DNA of 64,000 bases from Pseudomonas sp. UBA1879. Its GTDB lineage: Bacteria; Pseudomonadota; Gammaproteobacteria; Pseudomonadales; Pseudomonadaceae. The notes under the pieces are model-generated. The model was not told where the DNA came from and did not search any database. It saw only the letters and a program-made list of their open reading frames with translations. Of the stretch, positions 15,799 to 24,443 are shown one piece after another; the stretch's first letter is position 1; each line of letters opens with the position of its first letter. The stretch covers positions 1 through 64,000 of the forward strand of contig NZ_DDHJ01000014.1 in the NCBI RefSeq assembly GCF_002338065.1. Reading direction: 5' to 3'. A program made the position numbers and the translations under genes.

Positions 15799-15982
15799 TA
15801 CGACGCTTTTCGCGCTTGGCGGCCAACCTCATTTTCATCTCGGCCATCACTTCGTCATGAGAGATGCTAGGTCGCTCATCGTCCAGAGACGCCTGTACCT
15901 TTGCGCGGAACCAAGCATCGTAGCTCGCGGCCTGTTCTTCGGATTCAAACTCGGAAACGATCGGAGAAAGTTGAGCGTTCAC
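15788..15982 (-). CDS. Antitoxin partner of the RelE/ParE-type toxin
   Basis: The start chosen is the GTG at 15982, because AGGAGG lies six bases upstream and the longer frame to 16045 has no such signal. This gives a 64-residue acidic N-terminus and a basic C-terminus. The stretch YDAWFRAKVQASLDDERPSI followed by HDEVMAEM is typical of RelB/StbD-like antitoxins linked to this toxin group. Such proteins bind both the toxin and their own promoter. The 11-base overlap with the toxin gene supports coupled synthesis. I see no convincing operator palindrome upstream. Confidence 0.85.
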   Translation of the reverse strand: MNAQLSPIVSEFESEEQAASYDAWFRAKVQASLDDERPSISHDEVMAEMKMRLAAKREKRRNDR

Positions 15983-16057
15983 GGGATACCTCCTGTGTAA
16001 GTCAGCGAAGTCTAACGCTTCGCGGGCAGCAGACGACAGCAACATGGCAACTGGATG

Positions 16058-16732
16058 TTATATCGCCAACAAAATCGGTTTGCACCGCTTGAACCGCTCT
16101 TCCAGTGTCACGTCCGGCATCGCATGGTTTCGGAGTGCGTGGATGGTCTGCTCCACGTAGTCCCATGTCGTGCCGTAACGTCCGCTGGCGCTTGCCAACA
16201 CTTGGGTCAGTACGCTGTCGGGAAGGTTGCCCGCGTAACTGGGCAGGTGCCTTTCAAGTACGAAGCCCAACGCCTGGACCTTGGTGCCATTTTCGAGGCG
16301 ACAGCTGAGCCAATGGGGACGGTAGGACGGGAACGGCATTTCGCGTTCCCATAGCGCCAGCAACGACGCTTCGATATTTTCTTCGGGAAGTCGATAGGCG
16401 AAACCGCTACAAGACCCGCCGCGATCGAGGCCGAATACCAGGCCAGGCTGCTCAGGCGTGCCGCGGTGTTCGTGAGACCACAGGTACAAACCGCGATGGT
16501 AGCCATGCACGCGACCGCGCATGCGCTCCACGGCGGAGCATTCGGGGCGCCAGATCAGTGAGCCATACGCGAACAGCCAGACAGGTCCGCCTTTGTGTCG
16601 GCTCATGGTGGCATGCATGGAAGCGAGAAGTTGTTCGCGGGTCAGCTTCGGCCCGAGGTCGATAACAGGTGGGTAAGACAGCCCAAGACCGTCATGTACG
16701 GCCTCCACCAAGCTATTGATTTGATTCTCCAT
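16058..16732 (-). CDS. chaC: Glutathione-specific gamma-glutamylcyclotransferase (ChaC family)
   Basis: The 224-residue protein cleaves glutathione to 5-oxoproline and Cys-Gly in the cytoplasm. It carries the family's substrate-binding loop FAYGSLIWRPE near residue 55. Further markers are the GYHRGLYLWS and EHRGTPEQPGLVFGLD segments, and the glutamate in ALWEREM that acts as the general base in ChaC enzymes. Length is normal. GGGAG sits upstream of the ATG. It follows the toxin-antitoxin pair and precedes the reductase gene without overlap, so it is probably transcribed alone. Confidence 0.93.
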   Translation of the reverse strand: MENQINSLVEAVHDGLGLSYPPVIDLGPKLTREQLLASMHATMSRHKGGPVWLFAYGSLIWRPECSAVERMRGRVHGYHRGLYLWSHEHRGTPEQPGLVFGLDRGGSCSGFAYRLPEENIEASLLALWEREMPFPSYRPHWLSCRLENGTKVQALGFVLERHLPSYAGNLPDSVLTQVLASASGRYGTTWDYVEQTIHALRNHAMPDVTLEERFKRCKPILLAI

Positions 16733-16916
16733 CTGGCTCCCTCACTGGCAAATATATGGCCAGTGCAGTGCTGAACAACGTCGAAGCGGCTCAAACAACA
16801 GCGAATCAACACGCTTTCACTGCTGCGAGCGATCTACAGGCCGTAACGCCTTAAATTGGCCTGGTACACATTCTGATGCAATTAGCTCTCCACGGCAGCC
16901 GCCACCGGGCGGACGG

Positions 16917-17885
16917 TCAGGGGCGAGGGGCGTAAGCGAAAACGTCAGCACGCATCTGATGGGGGTCCATGCCTGCGAGAACCAGCGCATCGAGCGTGGA
17001 ATAAACCATTGCAGGCGACCCGCTGGCATAAACCTGAATGGATTTGAGGTCTTCGAAATCTTCGCACACAGCTTCGTGCAGCATGCCGCAGCGCCCTTCC
17101 CAACCGCACAGATCGCTGACGACTTTGTGCAAATGCAGATTCGGCAGGGTCTTCCACTCATCCCAATGTTTGAGTGCGTAGAAATCCTCAGGACGGCGCA
17201 TCCCCCAATAGACGTGCACTGGATAGGGGAAACCCTTGGAACGGCAATGCTCGATCAGGCTCTGAATCTGCCCCATGCCCGTGCCAGCGGCGATCAGCAC
17301 CAGCGGGCCGTCCGGCAGCTCGCCGAGATGCGTGTCGCCAAACGGCAGTTCGACGCGGGCCATGCCATCGCGCTGGAGTTGCTTGATCAGATTTTGCGCG
17401 CTTGCCTCGCGGGCCAGCACGTGGATTTCAAGATCCCGGCCGCTTTCCGGCGCGGACGCCATGGAAAACGCAGACTTCTCGCCATCGTCGCGGGCGATCA
17501 TCAGGTACTGACCGGCGTGATAACGCGGCGGCTTGCCCGCGGGAGCACGAAGCATCACTCGCCAGACATCACCGCCCACCTCAACGCACTCGGTGACCTG
17601 ACACGCGAACGTTCGCACCGACAGTTCTCCCAAGGGCAACACGCTGTCCCACAGCACTACGCAGTCTTCCTGCGGCACGGCCAGGCAGGTATAGATCTCG
17701 CCGTGCCCAAGCACTTCGCCGCCTTGCTCGACGCGGCCTTCGACCAGCAGCGCGGAGCAGATATGGCAGTTGCCGTTGCGACAGCTCTGGGGGCATTCGT
17801 AGCCGAGCCGCTGAGCGGCGTCGAGAATTCGCTCGCCAGGCAAGGTTTCAAGCACTGCGCCCGATGGCTGCAAAGTTACGCGCAT
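16917..17885 (-). CDS. 2Fe-2S ferredoxin-NAD(P)H oxidoreductase paired with UbiD
   Basis: The 322-residue protein fuses a plant-type 2Fe-2S domain to a ferredoxin-reductase module. The cluster ligands are C35, C40, C43 and C67. The FAD-binding element RYHAGQYLMI lies near residue 145 and the NAD(P)-binding stretch LIAAGTGMGQIQSL near 220. Databases often call this family CDP-6-deoxy-glucoseen reductase, but no dideoxysugar genes are nearby, so that name is doubtful here. The ATG at 17885 shares its A with the TGA of ubiD. It is therefore almost certainly co-translated with ubiD, and it may supply electrons or reduced flavin. The exact substrate is unknown. Confidence 0.85.
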   Translation of the reverse strand: MRVTLQPSGAVLETLPGERILDAAQRLGYECPQSCRNGNCHICSALLVEGRVEQGGEVLGHGEIYTCLAVPQEDCVVLWDSVLPLGELSVRTFACQVTECVEVGGDVWRVMLRAPAGKPPRYHAGQYLMIARDDGEKSAFSMASAPESGRDLEIHVLAREASAQNLIKQLQRDGMARVELPFGDTHLGELPDGPLVLIAAGTGMGQIQSLIEHCRSKGFPYPVHVYWGMRRPEDFYALKHWDEWKTLPNLHLHKVVSDLCGWEGRCGMLHEAVCEDFEDLKSIQVYASGSPAMVYSTLDALVLAGMDPHQMRADVFAYAPRP

Positions 17886-19351
17886 CAATCTATTCCCAGC
17901 TGATTCCAGATGTCATCGATCCGGCGGGTGACGGCTTCGTCTTTGACGATGGCGCGACCCCATTCACGAGTGGTCTCGCCCGGCCATTTATGCGTGGCAT
18001 CGAGCCCCATTTTCGAGCCCAGCCCGGAGACCGGCGAGGCGAAATCGAGGTAATCGATCGGCGTGTTGTCAATCATCACCGTATCGCGCTTGGGGTCCAT
18101 ACGCGTGGTGATCGCCCAGATGACGTCGTTCCAGTCCCGAGCGTTGATGTCGTCGTCGGTAACGATAACGAACTTGGTGTACATGAACTGTCGCAAAAAC
18201 GACCAGACGCCCAACATCACGCGCTTGGCGTGGCCGGGGTATTGCTTCTTCATGGTCACCACCGCCATGCGGTACGAGCAGCCTTCCGGCGGCAGGTAGA
18301 AGTCGGTGATCTCCGGGAACTGCTTCTGCAGGATCGGCACGAACACTTCATTCAGCGCCACGCCTAGAATCGCCGGCTCATCCGGCGGACGTCCGGTGTA
18401 GGTGCTGTGGTAGATCGGCTTGATACGGTGAGTGATGCGCTGAACGGTAAATACCGGGAAACGATCGACTTCGTTGTAGTAGCCGGTGTGATCCCCATAA
18501 GGGCCTTCATCGGCCATTTCGCCGGGATGAATCACCCCTTCCAGGACGATTTCCGCGCTCGACGGCACTTGCAGATCGTTGCCCCGGCATTTGATCAATT
18601 CGGTGCGATTGCCCCGTAAAAGACCGGCGAAGGCGTATTCGGACAAGCTGTCCGGCACCGGGGTGACGGCGCCGAGAATCGTCGCGGGGTCTGCGCCCAA
18701 TGCCACGGAAACCGGGAAAGGCTGGCCGGGATGCTTGTCGCACCACTCTTTGAAGTCCAGCGCGCCGCCGCGATGGCTGAGCCAGCGCATGATGACTTTG
18801 TTGCGACCGATGACTTGCTGGCGATAGATGCCGAGGTTCTGGCGCTCCTTGTTGGGGCCTTTGGTGACGGTCAGGCCCCAGGTGATCAAAGGGCCGACGT
18901 CGCCGGGCCAGCAGGTCTGGACCGGAAGCATGCTCAGGTCGACGTCATCGCCTTCGATGACCACTTCCTGGCAAGGCGCATCCTTGACGACTTTCGGCGC
19001 CATGGAGATCACTTTTTTGAAGATGGGTAGCTTCGACCACGCGTCTTTCAGACCTTTCGGCGGCTCAGGTTCCTTGAGAAAGGCCAGCAGCTTGCCGATT
19101 TCTCGCAGCTCCTCGGTGGACTCCGCGCCCATGCCCATGGCCACGCGCTCTGGCGTGCCGAACAAGTTGCCGAGTACCGGGATGTCAAAACCCGTTGGCT
19201 TCTCGAACAGTAAGGCCGGGCCTTTATTACGCAGGGTCCGGTCGCAGACTTCGGTCATCTCCAGCACCGGGGAAATGGGCACCTGGATGCGTTTCAACTC
19301 TCCGCGCTGCTCAAGCTGCTGCACGAAATCCCGTAGATCCTTGAATTTCAT
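17885..19351 (-). CDS. ubiD: 4-hydroxy-3-polyprenylbenzoate decarboxylase UbiD
   Basis: This is the prenylated-FMN-dependent decarboxylase of ubiquinone synthesis, 488 residues, the normal length for pseudomonad UbiD. It begins MKFKDLRDFVQQLEQ and contains the family stretches HRGGALDFKEW, GEMADEGPYGDHTGYY (active-site Glu region), and IVTDDDINARDWNDVIWAI. The start at 19351 is preferred over a GTG four codons earlier because the ATG gives the conserved N-terminus. The stop overlaps the start of the flavin/ferredoxin reductase by one base. The prFMN-producing UbiX is not encoded here. Confidence 0.97.
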   Translation of the reverse strand: MKFKDLRDFVQQLEQRGELKRIQVPISPVLEMTEVCDRTLRNKGPALLFEKPTGFDIPVLGNLFGTPERVAMGMGAESTEELREIGKLLAFLKEPEPPKGLKDAWSKLPIFKKVISMAPKVVKDAPCQEVVIEGDDVDLSMLPVQTCWPGDVGPLITWGLTVTKGPNKERQNLGIYRQQVIGRNKVIMRWLSHRGGALDFKEWCDKHPGQPFPVSVALGADPATILGAVTPVPDSLSEYAFAGLLRGNRTELIKCRGNDLQVPSSAEIVLEGVIHPGEMADEGPYGDHTGYYNEVDRFPVFTVQRITHRIKPIYHSTYTGRPPDEPAILGVALNEVFVPILQKQFPEITDFYLPPEGCSYRMAVVTMKKQYPGHAKRVMLGVWSFLRQFMYTKFVIVTDDDINARDWNDVIWAITTRMDPKRDTVMIDNTPIDYLDFASPVSGLGSKMGLDATHKWPGETTREWGRAIVKDEAVTRRIDDIWNQLGID

Positions 19352-19424
19352 TAACCCGGCCACTTAACAAATAGATGCACATCCTACCTGCTCTGACACT
19401 CAACGGCAGCAGCCGAACGCTGAT

Positions 19425-21389
19425 TCATCTGCCCTGAGCGGCGTTTTCACTCAGATAAACAGGCGCCAGCAAAGGCTTCATGCGTTCACCGCCCTTGTCC
19501 GACAGATGATTTTCGTCCATGTATTGCGAATAACCGTCAAATTCAGCGCGGCAAATGCCATCGGGGCACATCAAAGGCGCAGGATCGATGACGTGCACGT
19601 GTGGATCTTGCTGGCCCAGTTGAGTGAACAACGCGTTCAAAAACTGCTGCCGCGCGAGGTGTTCGGCGAGCGGTCGGCCCAAGCGCTCGGCCGAGCGCCC
19701 GACCATTGCCAGACTTGCCAGGCGTGCCACCGTGCCTTGCCGTTGCAGCGGGACTTCCTTGAAGATCCACACCTGCGCCCCGGCTTCGCGCAGGTCACGA
19801 ACCATTGCGGTAAGGTCTTTGGCCAGTTTCTGCTCAGCGACCGGTAGGCTGTCACCCGGATACAGGACGTGCTGCCTGTCGCCGTCCTCTTCGCCGTACA
19901 GATACAGGCTCCAACGTGCCGCCAGCACGACGTCGCGAATCTTGTACTTGCGAATGGATTGCAGCGTGGCTTGATTGAAGTCCTGACACTGAGGTCGCGT
20001 TTCGTGCCCGAGGATCGGCAGACACCCTGACAGACTCGCCAGCCACACCGGAATGTCATACCGCTGTGCATCCGCTTCGATCGCAGGCAACAAGGCCGCT
20101 GCATGGCTGTCGCCCCAGACCAATTGCACGGGCGGGGTCTGCGCATCGCCCCCAAAACGGCAGACTTTGCTGATGTCTTGGCTGTCCCGTTGCAGCAGGC
20201 ACTCCATCTGCCCGCGCTGCCAGTCACGCGCCTCGGCATATTGTCGCGCTTGCCCGGACAGGCGTTGCGGCACGCCATCGCTCACTCGCACCAGTTGCCC
20301 TGCCACGCCGATAACCAGCAGCGTCGCCAAACCGGCGAACAACACGGGCTTGCGCCCAGCCAACACGCGCTTGTCACGGAATGGCAGCTCGATCAAACGC
20401 CAACTCAGCCACGCCAGTATCAACGTCAGAACGACCCAGCTTGCAGCTTCCAGCGCTTGCATGCCATCAATGGAAATCGCATTGGCGTAAACGTACACCG
20501 GCCAATGCCACAGATACCAGGAATAGGAGATCAGCCCGACACCGACCATTCCTTTCACGCTCAACACTCGCCCGACAAATGTGGGCGCCTGTCCGTTTGC
20601 CCAGATCATCGCCGTGGCGCCCAGCACCGGGAACAACGCCGCCCAGCCGGGGAACAGCGTGTACTTGTCGAACCCGAAAATGGCGTACAGCACGGCCAGC
20701 AGCCCTGCCAGGCTGACACTTTGATAAACCCAGGGCGAGCGCTGGCGATCCGAGACTGGAAGCACCGCCAACATCGCCCCGCACAACAACTCCCACGCAC
20801 GCATGGGCAGCAGGAAGAATGCTTCGTCAGGGTTGCGTTTGATCACCCAGACATTCAGCGCGAACGACACCACTAACAGGCCGAAAAGCACCCAGCGCCA
20901 CTGCCGCAGGTAGCGAGTCAGCAGCACCATCAACAGCGGAAACAGTATGTAGTACTGCTCCTCCACCGAGAGCGACCATGTATGCAGCAGCGGTTTGAAA
21001 TCGGAAGCCGGGTTGAAATAGCCGTCCTGGCGCATGAACAGGATGTTGGAGACGAACATCGCCTGATACCGCACAGCGCGGCCTAACTGCGAATAGTCGT
21101 TGGCGGGCATCAGCACCCAGCCTACCAGCAGGGCGGCAAGCATCATGATGCTTAGCGCGGGAATGATGCGTCGGGCGCGGCGGGCCCAAAAATCGACAAA
21201 GCTGAAGCGTCCCGCGCTGATTTCCCGAAAGATGATAGAGGTGATCAGGAAACCGGAGATGACGAAGAATACATCGACGCCCACGAACCCGCCGCTGAAC
21301 ACGCCAAATCCGAAGTGGTAAAGCACCACTGGAATGACGGCCAAAGCTCTCAGTCCGTCGATATCCCGACGATTACCAAACGTATGCAT
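19425..21389 (-). CDS. OafA-type membrane acyltransferase with C-terminal SGNH domain
   Basis: This 654-residue protein joins an acyltransferase-3 membrane domain of about ten helices (residues 1-370) to a periplasmic SGNH-hydrolase domain (about 380-650). The first part has the typical RRDIDGLRALAVIPVVLYHF start, then GFVGVDVFFVISGFLIT, and SLSVEEQYYILFPL. The second part has the Ser motif WGDSHAAAL and the Asp-His pair in MDENHLSDKG. Members O-acetylate lipopolysaccharide O-antigen or other envelope glycans, and the acceptor cannot be read from sequence. It lies between ubiD and rho on the same strand, separated from rho by a terminator. Confidence 0.93.
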   Translation of the reverse strand: MHTFGNRRDIDGLRALAVIPVVLYHFGFGVFSGGFVGVDVFFVISGFLITSIIFREISAGRFSFVDFWARRARRIIPALSIMMLAALLVGWVLMPANDYSQLGRAVRYQAMFVSNILFMRQDGYFNPASDFKPLLHTWSLSVEEQYYILFPLLMVLLTRYLRQWRWVLFGLLVVSFALNVWVIKRNPDEAFFLLPMRAWELLCGAMLAVLPVSDRQRSPWVYQSVSLAGLLAVLYAIFGFDKYTLFPGWAALFPVLGATAMIWANGQAPTFVGRVLSVKGMVGVGLISYSWYLWHWPVYVYANAISIDGMQALEAASWVVLTLILAWLSWRLIELPFRDKRVLAGRKPVLFAGLATLLVIGVAGQLVRVSDGVPQRLSGQARQYAEARDWQRGQMECLLQRDSQDISKVCRFGGDAQTPPVQLVWGDSHAAALLPAIEADAQRYDIPVWLASLSGCLPILGHETRPQCQDFNQATLQSIRKYKIRDVVLAARWSLYLYGEEDGDRQHVLYPGDSLPVAEQKLAKDLTAMVRDLREAGAQVWIFKEVPLQRQGTVARLASLAMVGRSAERLGRPLAEHLARQQFLNALFTQLGQQDPHVHVIDPAPLMCPDGICRAEFDGYSQYMDENHLSDKGGERMKPLLAPVYLSENAAQGR

Positions 21390-21428
21390 GACGCTCCTTG
21401 TCCGCGTTCTCGTGTAAGAAAAAAGTCA

Positions 21429-21463
21429 AAAAAAATGGTGCCCCAAAGGGACACCACTTTTCT
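21429..21463 (-). terminator. Rho-independent terminator after rho
   Basis: Read on the minus strand, AAAAGTGGTGTCCC pairs with GGGGCACCA across a short TTT loop, with one mismatch, and is followed by a run of eight T. It lies 31 bases past the rho stop and before the acyltransferase gene. Confidence 0.85.
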
Positions 21464-21493
21464 ACCGCCGTTCAGCCCGTGCCGTGGAGCGCG

Positions 21494-22753
21494 TTACTTG
21501 CGCTTCATCGACAGGAAGAACTCATCGTTGGTCTTGGTCTGTTTCAGCTTGTCGACCAGGAACTCGATGGCAGCGACTTCGTCCATCGGGTGCAGCAACT
21601 TGCGCAGAATCCACATGCGTTGCAGCTCGTCGTCGGCCGTCAGCAACTCTTCGCGGCGCGTGCCGGAACGGTTGATGTTGATGGCCGGGAAGACGCGCTT
21701 CTCCGCGATCTTGCGATCCAGAGGCAGTTCCATGTTGCCGGTGCCTTTGAATTCTTCGTAGATCACTTCGTCCATCTTCGAACCGGTTTCAACCAGCGCG
21801 GTGGCGATGATGGTCAGCGACCCGCCTTCTTCGATGTTACGAGCGGCACCGAAGAAGCGCTTCGGTTTTTCCAGCGCGTGAGCATCGACACCACCGGTCA
21901 GCACCTTGCCGGAGCTCGGAATGACGGTGTTGTAGGCGCGAGCCAGGCGGGTGATGGAGTCGAGCAGGATGACCACGTCCTTCTTGTGCTCGACCAGGCG
22001 CTTGGCCTTCTCGATGACCATTTCAGCGACTTGCACGTGACGGGTCGGAGGTTCGTCGAATGTTGAGGCAACCACTTCGCCACGCACGGTGCGCTGCATT
22101 TCGGTCACTTCTTCCGGACGCTCATCGATCAGCAGAACGATCAGATGAACCTCTGGGTTGTTACGAGTGATGTTCGACGCAATGTTCTGCAGCATGATGG
22201 TCTTGCCCGCTTTTGGCGGCGCGACGATCAAGCCCCGTTGACCTTTGCCGATAGGGGCACACAGGTCGATGACGCGACCGGTGAGGTCTTCGGTGGAACC
22301 GTTACCGGCTTCCATCTTCATGCGAATGGTCGGAAACAGCGGCGTCAGGTTTTCGAAGAGAATCTTGTTCTTCGCGTTTTCCGGACGGTCGAAGTTGATG
22401 GTGTCGACCTTGAGCAGTGCGAAGTAACGCTCGCCTTCCTTCGGTGGGCGGATCTTGCCAACGATGGTGTCGCCGGTGCGAAGGTTGAAGCGGCGGATCT
22501 GGCTCGGCGAGACGTAGATGTCGTCCGGGCCAGCAAGGTAAGAGGCGTCTGCAGAGCGGAGGAAGCCGAAGCCGTCCTGGAGGATCTCCAGCACGCCATC
22601 ACCCGAGATTTCCTCGCCGCTTTTAGCGTGCTTTTTCAGCAGGGAGAAGATCACATCCTGCTTGCGCGAACGGGCCATATTTTCTATGCCCATCTGTTCG
22701 GCCATTTCGAGCAGATCGGTAATAGGCTTTTGCTTGAGTTCAGTCAGGTTCAT
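21494..22753 (-). CDS. rho: Transcription termination factor Rho
   Basis: This is the hexameric RNA helicase that ends transcription at unstructured C-rich RNA: 419 residues, the standard length. It has the N-terminal helix bundle MNLTELKQKPITDLLEMAEQ and the RNA-binding cold-shock-like domain with GFGFLRSADASYLAGPDDIY. The Walker A is GLIVAPPKAGKT near residue 175, the Walker B region is VILLDSITRLARAYN, and the Q-loop and R-loop follow. Gene order trxA-rho is as in other pseudomonads. The leader between trxA and rho is about 190 bases and contains no obvious second gene. Confidence 0.99.
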   Translation of the reverse strand: MNLTELKQKPITDLLEMAEQMGIENMARSRKQDVIFSLLKKHAKSGEEISGDGVLEILQDGFGFLRSADASYLAGPDDIYVSPSQIRRFNLRTGDTIVGKIRPPKEGERYFALLKVDTINFDRPENAKNKILFENLTPLFPTIRMKMEAGNGSTEDLTGRVIDLCAPIGKGQRGLIVAPPKAGKTIMLQNIASNITRNNPEVHLIVLLIDERPEEVTEMQRTVRGEVVASTFDEPPTRHVQVAEMVIEKAKRLVEHKKDVVILLDSITRLARAYNTVIPSSGKVLTGGVDAHALEKPKRFFGAARNIEEGGSLTIIATALVETGSKMDEVIYEEFKGTGNMELPLDRKIAEKRVFPAININRSGTRREELLTADDELQRMWILRKLLHPMDEVAAIEFLVDKLKQTKTNDEFFLSMKRK

Positions 22754-22945
22754 ATAGGAATGACGTAATCGTGTATGAGGGGGAAATTAAGCTTTTGGCT
22801 TAATGAGGCCGCGCCGCAGAGAAGGCGACAGGATCGCGTACAAATCGAAAGGAGAGCGTCGGCGACGGCTAGCAGGGGGCAACGGAGAAGCCGTTGCGGG
22901 GCCGAATGTACCACTTGATTTTCCAAGCGTCTAGTGCAACGCCAG

Positions 22946-22974
22946 AAAAAAGCCCCGCGATTTGCGGGGCTTTT
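22946..22974 (-). terminator. Rho-independent terminator after trxA
   Basis: Minus-strand AAAAGCCCCGC-aaatc-GCGGGGCTTTTTT forms a strong hairpin with a T run, starting seven bases beyond the trxA stop. Confidence 0.92.
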
Positions 22975-22980
22975 GCGCCA

Positions 22981-23310
22981 TCAGATGTTGGCGTCGAGGA
23001 ACGCCTGCAACTGGGACTTGGACAGCGCGCCAACCTTGGTGGCAGCGACTTCACCGTCCTTGAACAGCATCAGGGTCGGAATACCACGGACGCCGTGCTT
23101 GGCTGGAGTCTCCTGGTTTTCGTCGATGTTCAGCTTGGCGATGGTCAGTTTGCCTTCGTAGGTGCCAGCGATATCGTCCAGAACCGGGGCGATCATTTTG
23201 CACGGGCCACACCACTCAGCCCAGTAATCCACCAGCACAGGGCCTTGTGCCTTCAGGACATCGGCTTCGAAGCTCGCGTCGCTGACGTGTTTGATAAGGT
23301 CGCTACTCAT
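22981..23310 (-). CDS. trxA: Thioredoxin 1
   Basis: The 109-residue cytoplasmic protein is a general disulfide reductase. It carries the active site WAEWCGPCKMIAP near residue 35, the cis-proline loop RGIPTLMLFKDGE, and a C-terminal helix. Length and sequence are typical of E. coli-type thioredoxin 1. It is followed by its own terminator and then rho. A FadR-type regulator gene lies upstream on the same strand, 162 bases away. Confidence 0.98.
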   Translation of the reverse strand: MSSDLIKHVSDASFEADVLKAQGPVLVDYWAEWCGPCKMIAPVLDDIAGTYEGKLTIAKLNIDENQETPAKHGVRGIPTLMLFKDGEVAATKVGALSKSQLQAFLDANI

Positions 23311-23472
23311 GAGATTTCTCCGAGGTCATAGGCAAAAAAACGTGCCCCATCATAACTGTGTCAGGTCGTGACAGGAAGGCGGGGGCGATTGTCTCTTGCT
23401 ATGGGTTTGGCTGACTAGCTATATCGAAGTGACCCATTTGCCTCACAAACATACCTGTGCGAACGGCAGGCA

Positions 23473-24177
23473 TCAGGCCGAAGGCGCGACGAACACGATA
23501 CCGGTCCTCAACGCTGCGCCTCTTATATGCTCCTGCATGGCCTTCTGCGCCGGACCGGAGGCGTTGCGTGCGAGGGCGCGGAGGATCTTGCGGTGTTCCT
23601 GCCAGGTTTCCATCGCTCTGCCCGCGCGAATGAATGGCAACTTCTGACTCTCCAGAAAGATGTCGGCGCTGGCAGTGATGATCCCCAGAATTGCCTGATT
23701 GCCGCTGGCCACCAGGATGCGTCGATGGAAGTCGAAATCCAGCTTGGCGGCACTGTCGAAATCCCCGGCCTTCAATTCAAGTCGCATGGCTTCGACGTTA
23801 TCTTCCAGCACATCACGCTCATCAGCGGTCAAGGTTACCGCTGCAAGGCCTGCCGCAAACCCTTCCAGCGCGTATCGCAACTGGAACGTCTCCGACGGCG
23901 AGGCGTGAGCCGCGAAAGGCCATGAAAAGCCGCTCGTGCGCTGTTGTGGTTCAGAAACGGCCTGGACGAACACCCCTTTGCCCGGCTGCACGCTGACCAC
24001 CCCCAATGCGCTGAGCGACGACAGTGCTTCGCGCAACGAAGCCCGGCTGACGCCCAGACGAACCGCCAGATCCCGCTGCGAAGGCAGGCTGTCGCCGGGA
24101 CCATAGCCCTGCTCGGCGATCAGTTTGCGGATCGCCTGGAAGGCAGCTTCGGGTACAGCAATCGGACTTGGGTGCAT
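23473..24177 (-). CDS. GntR-family (FadR/FCD) transcriptional regulator
   Basis: The 234-residue protein has an N-terminal winged helix (about residues 10-75) with SLPSQRDLAVRLGVSRASLR and the wing VSVQPGKGVFVQ. It also has an all-helical FCD ligand domain (about 90-225). In the FCD domain, DFDFHRRILVASGN and the later EHRKILRAL supply the Asp and His residues that bind a metal in this class. It is divergent from the ABC transporter genes starting at 24444, so it probably controls them in response to the transported compound or a derivative. The ligand is unknown. Confidence 0.9.
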   Translation of the reverse strand: MHPSPIAVPEAAFQAIRKLIAEQGYGPGDSLPSQRDLAVRLGVSRASLREALSSLSALGVVSVQPGKGVFVQAVSEPQQRTSGFSWPFAAHASPSETFQLRYALEGFAAGLAAVTLTADERDVLEDNVEAMRLELKAGDFDSAAKLDFDFHRRILVASGNQAILGIITASADIFLESQKLPFIRAGRAMETWQEHRKILRALARNASGPAQKAMQEHIRGAALRTGIVFVAPSA

Positions 24178-24443
24178 GGGTTTTCAGGCGCAGTGACCGG
24201 AGAAAACCTTCTTTTATAGTCATCCTGTGAATTCGGCAAGCGACGCCCAGGCAAGGGGCGACGAGGCTTTCAGGCGCGCCAAAGCAGGGCGAGCGCGGTG
24301 CTCACTGTTCAGACCAGTTAGACCGGATTGCAGCGCCAGCCCGCATTCCATGGTCAAGCCTTCAGCGATGGCATGGGCTGTGCACTGGCCATGAACCATC
24401 ACACAGGCCTCACCTGCCTATTCGTTTGATTTGGAGACGTCAC
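24178..24443. promoter_or_regulatory. Divergent control region, FadR-type regulator / ABC transporter
   Basis: These 266 bases lie between divergent genes and must hold both promoters. The ABC side ends with the ribosome site TTTGGAGA seven bases before the ATG. I looked for a FadR-type TGGTNNNACCA operator and found only imperfect candidates (for example around 24311-24324), so no operator is called. Confidence 0.5.
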
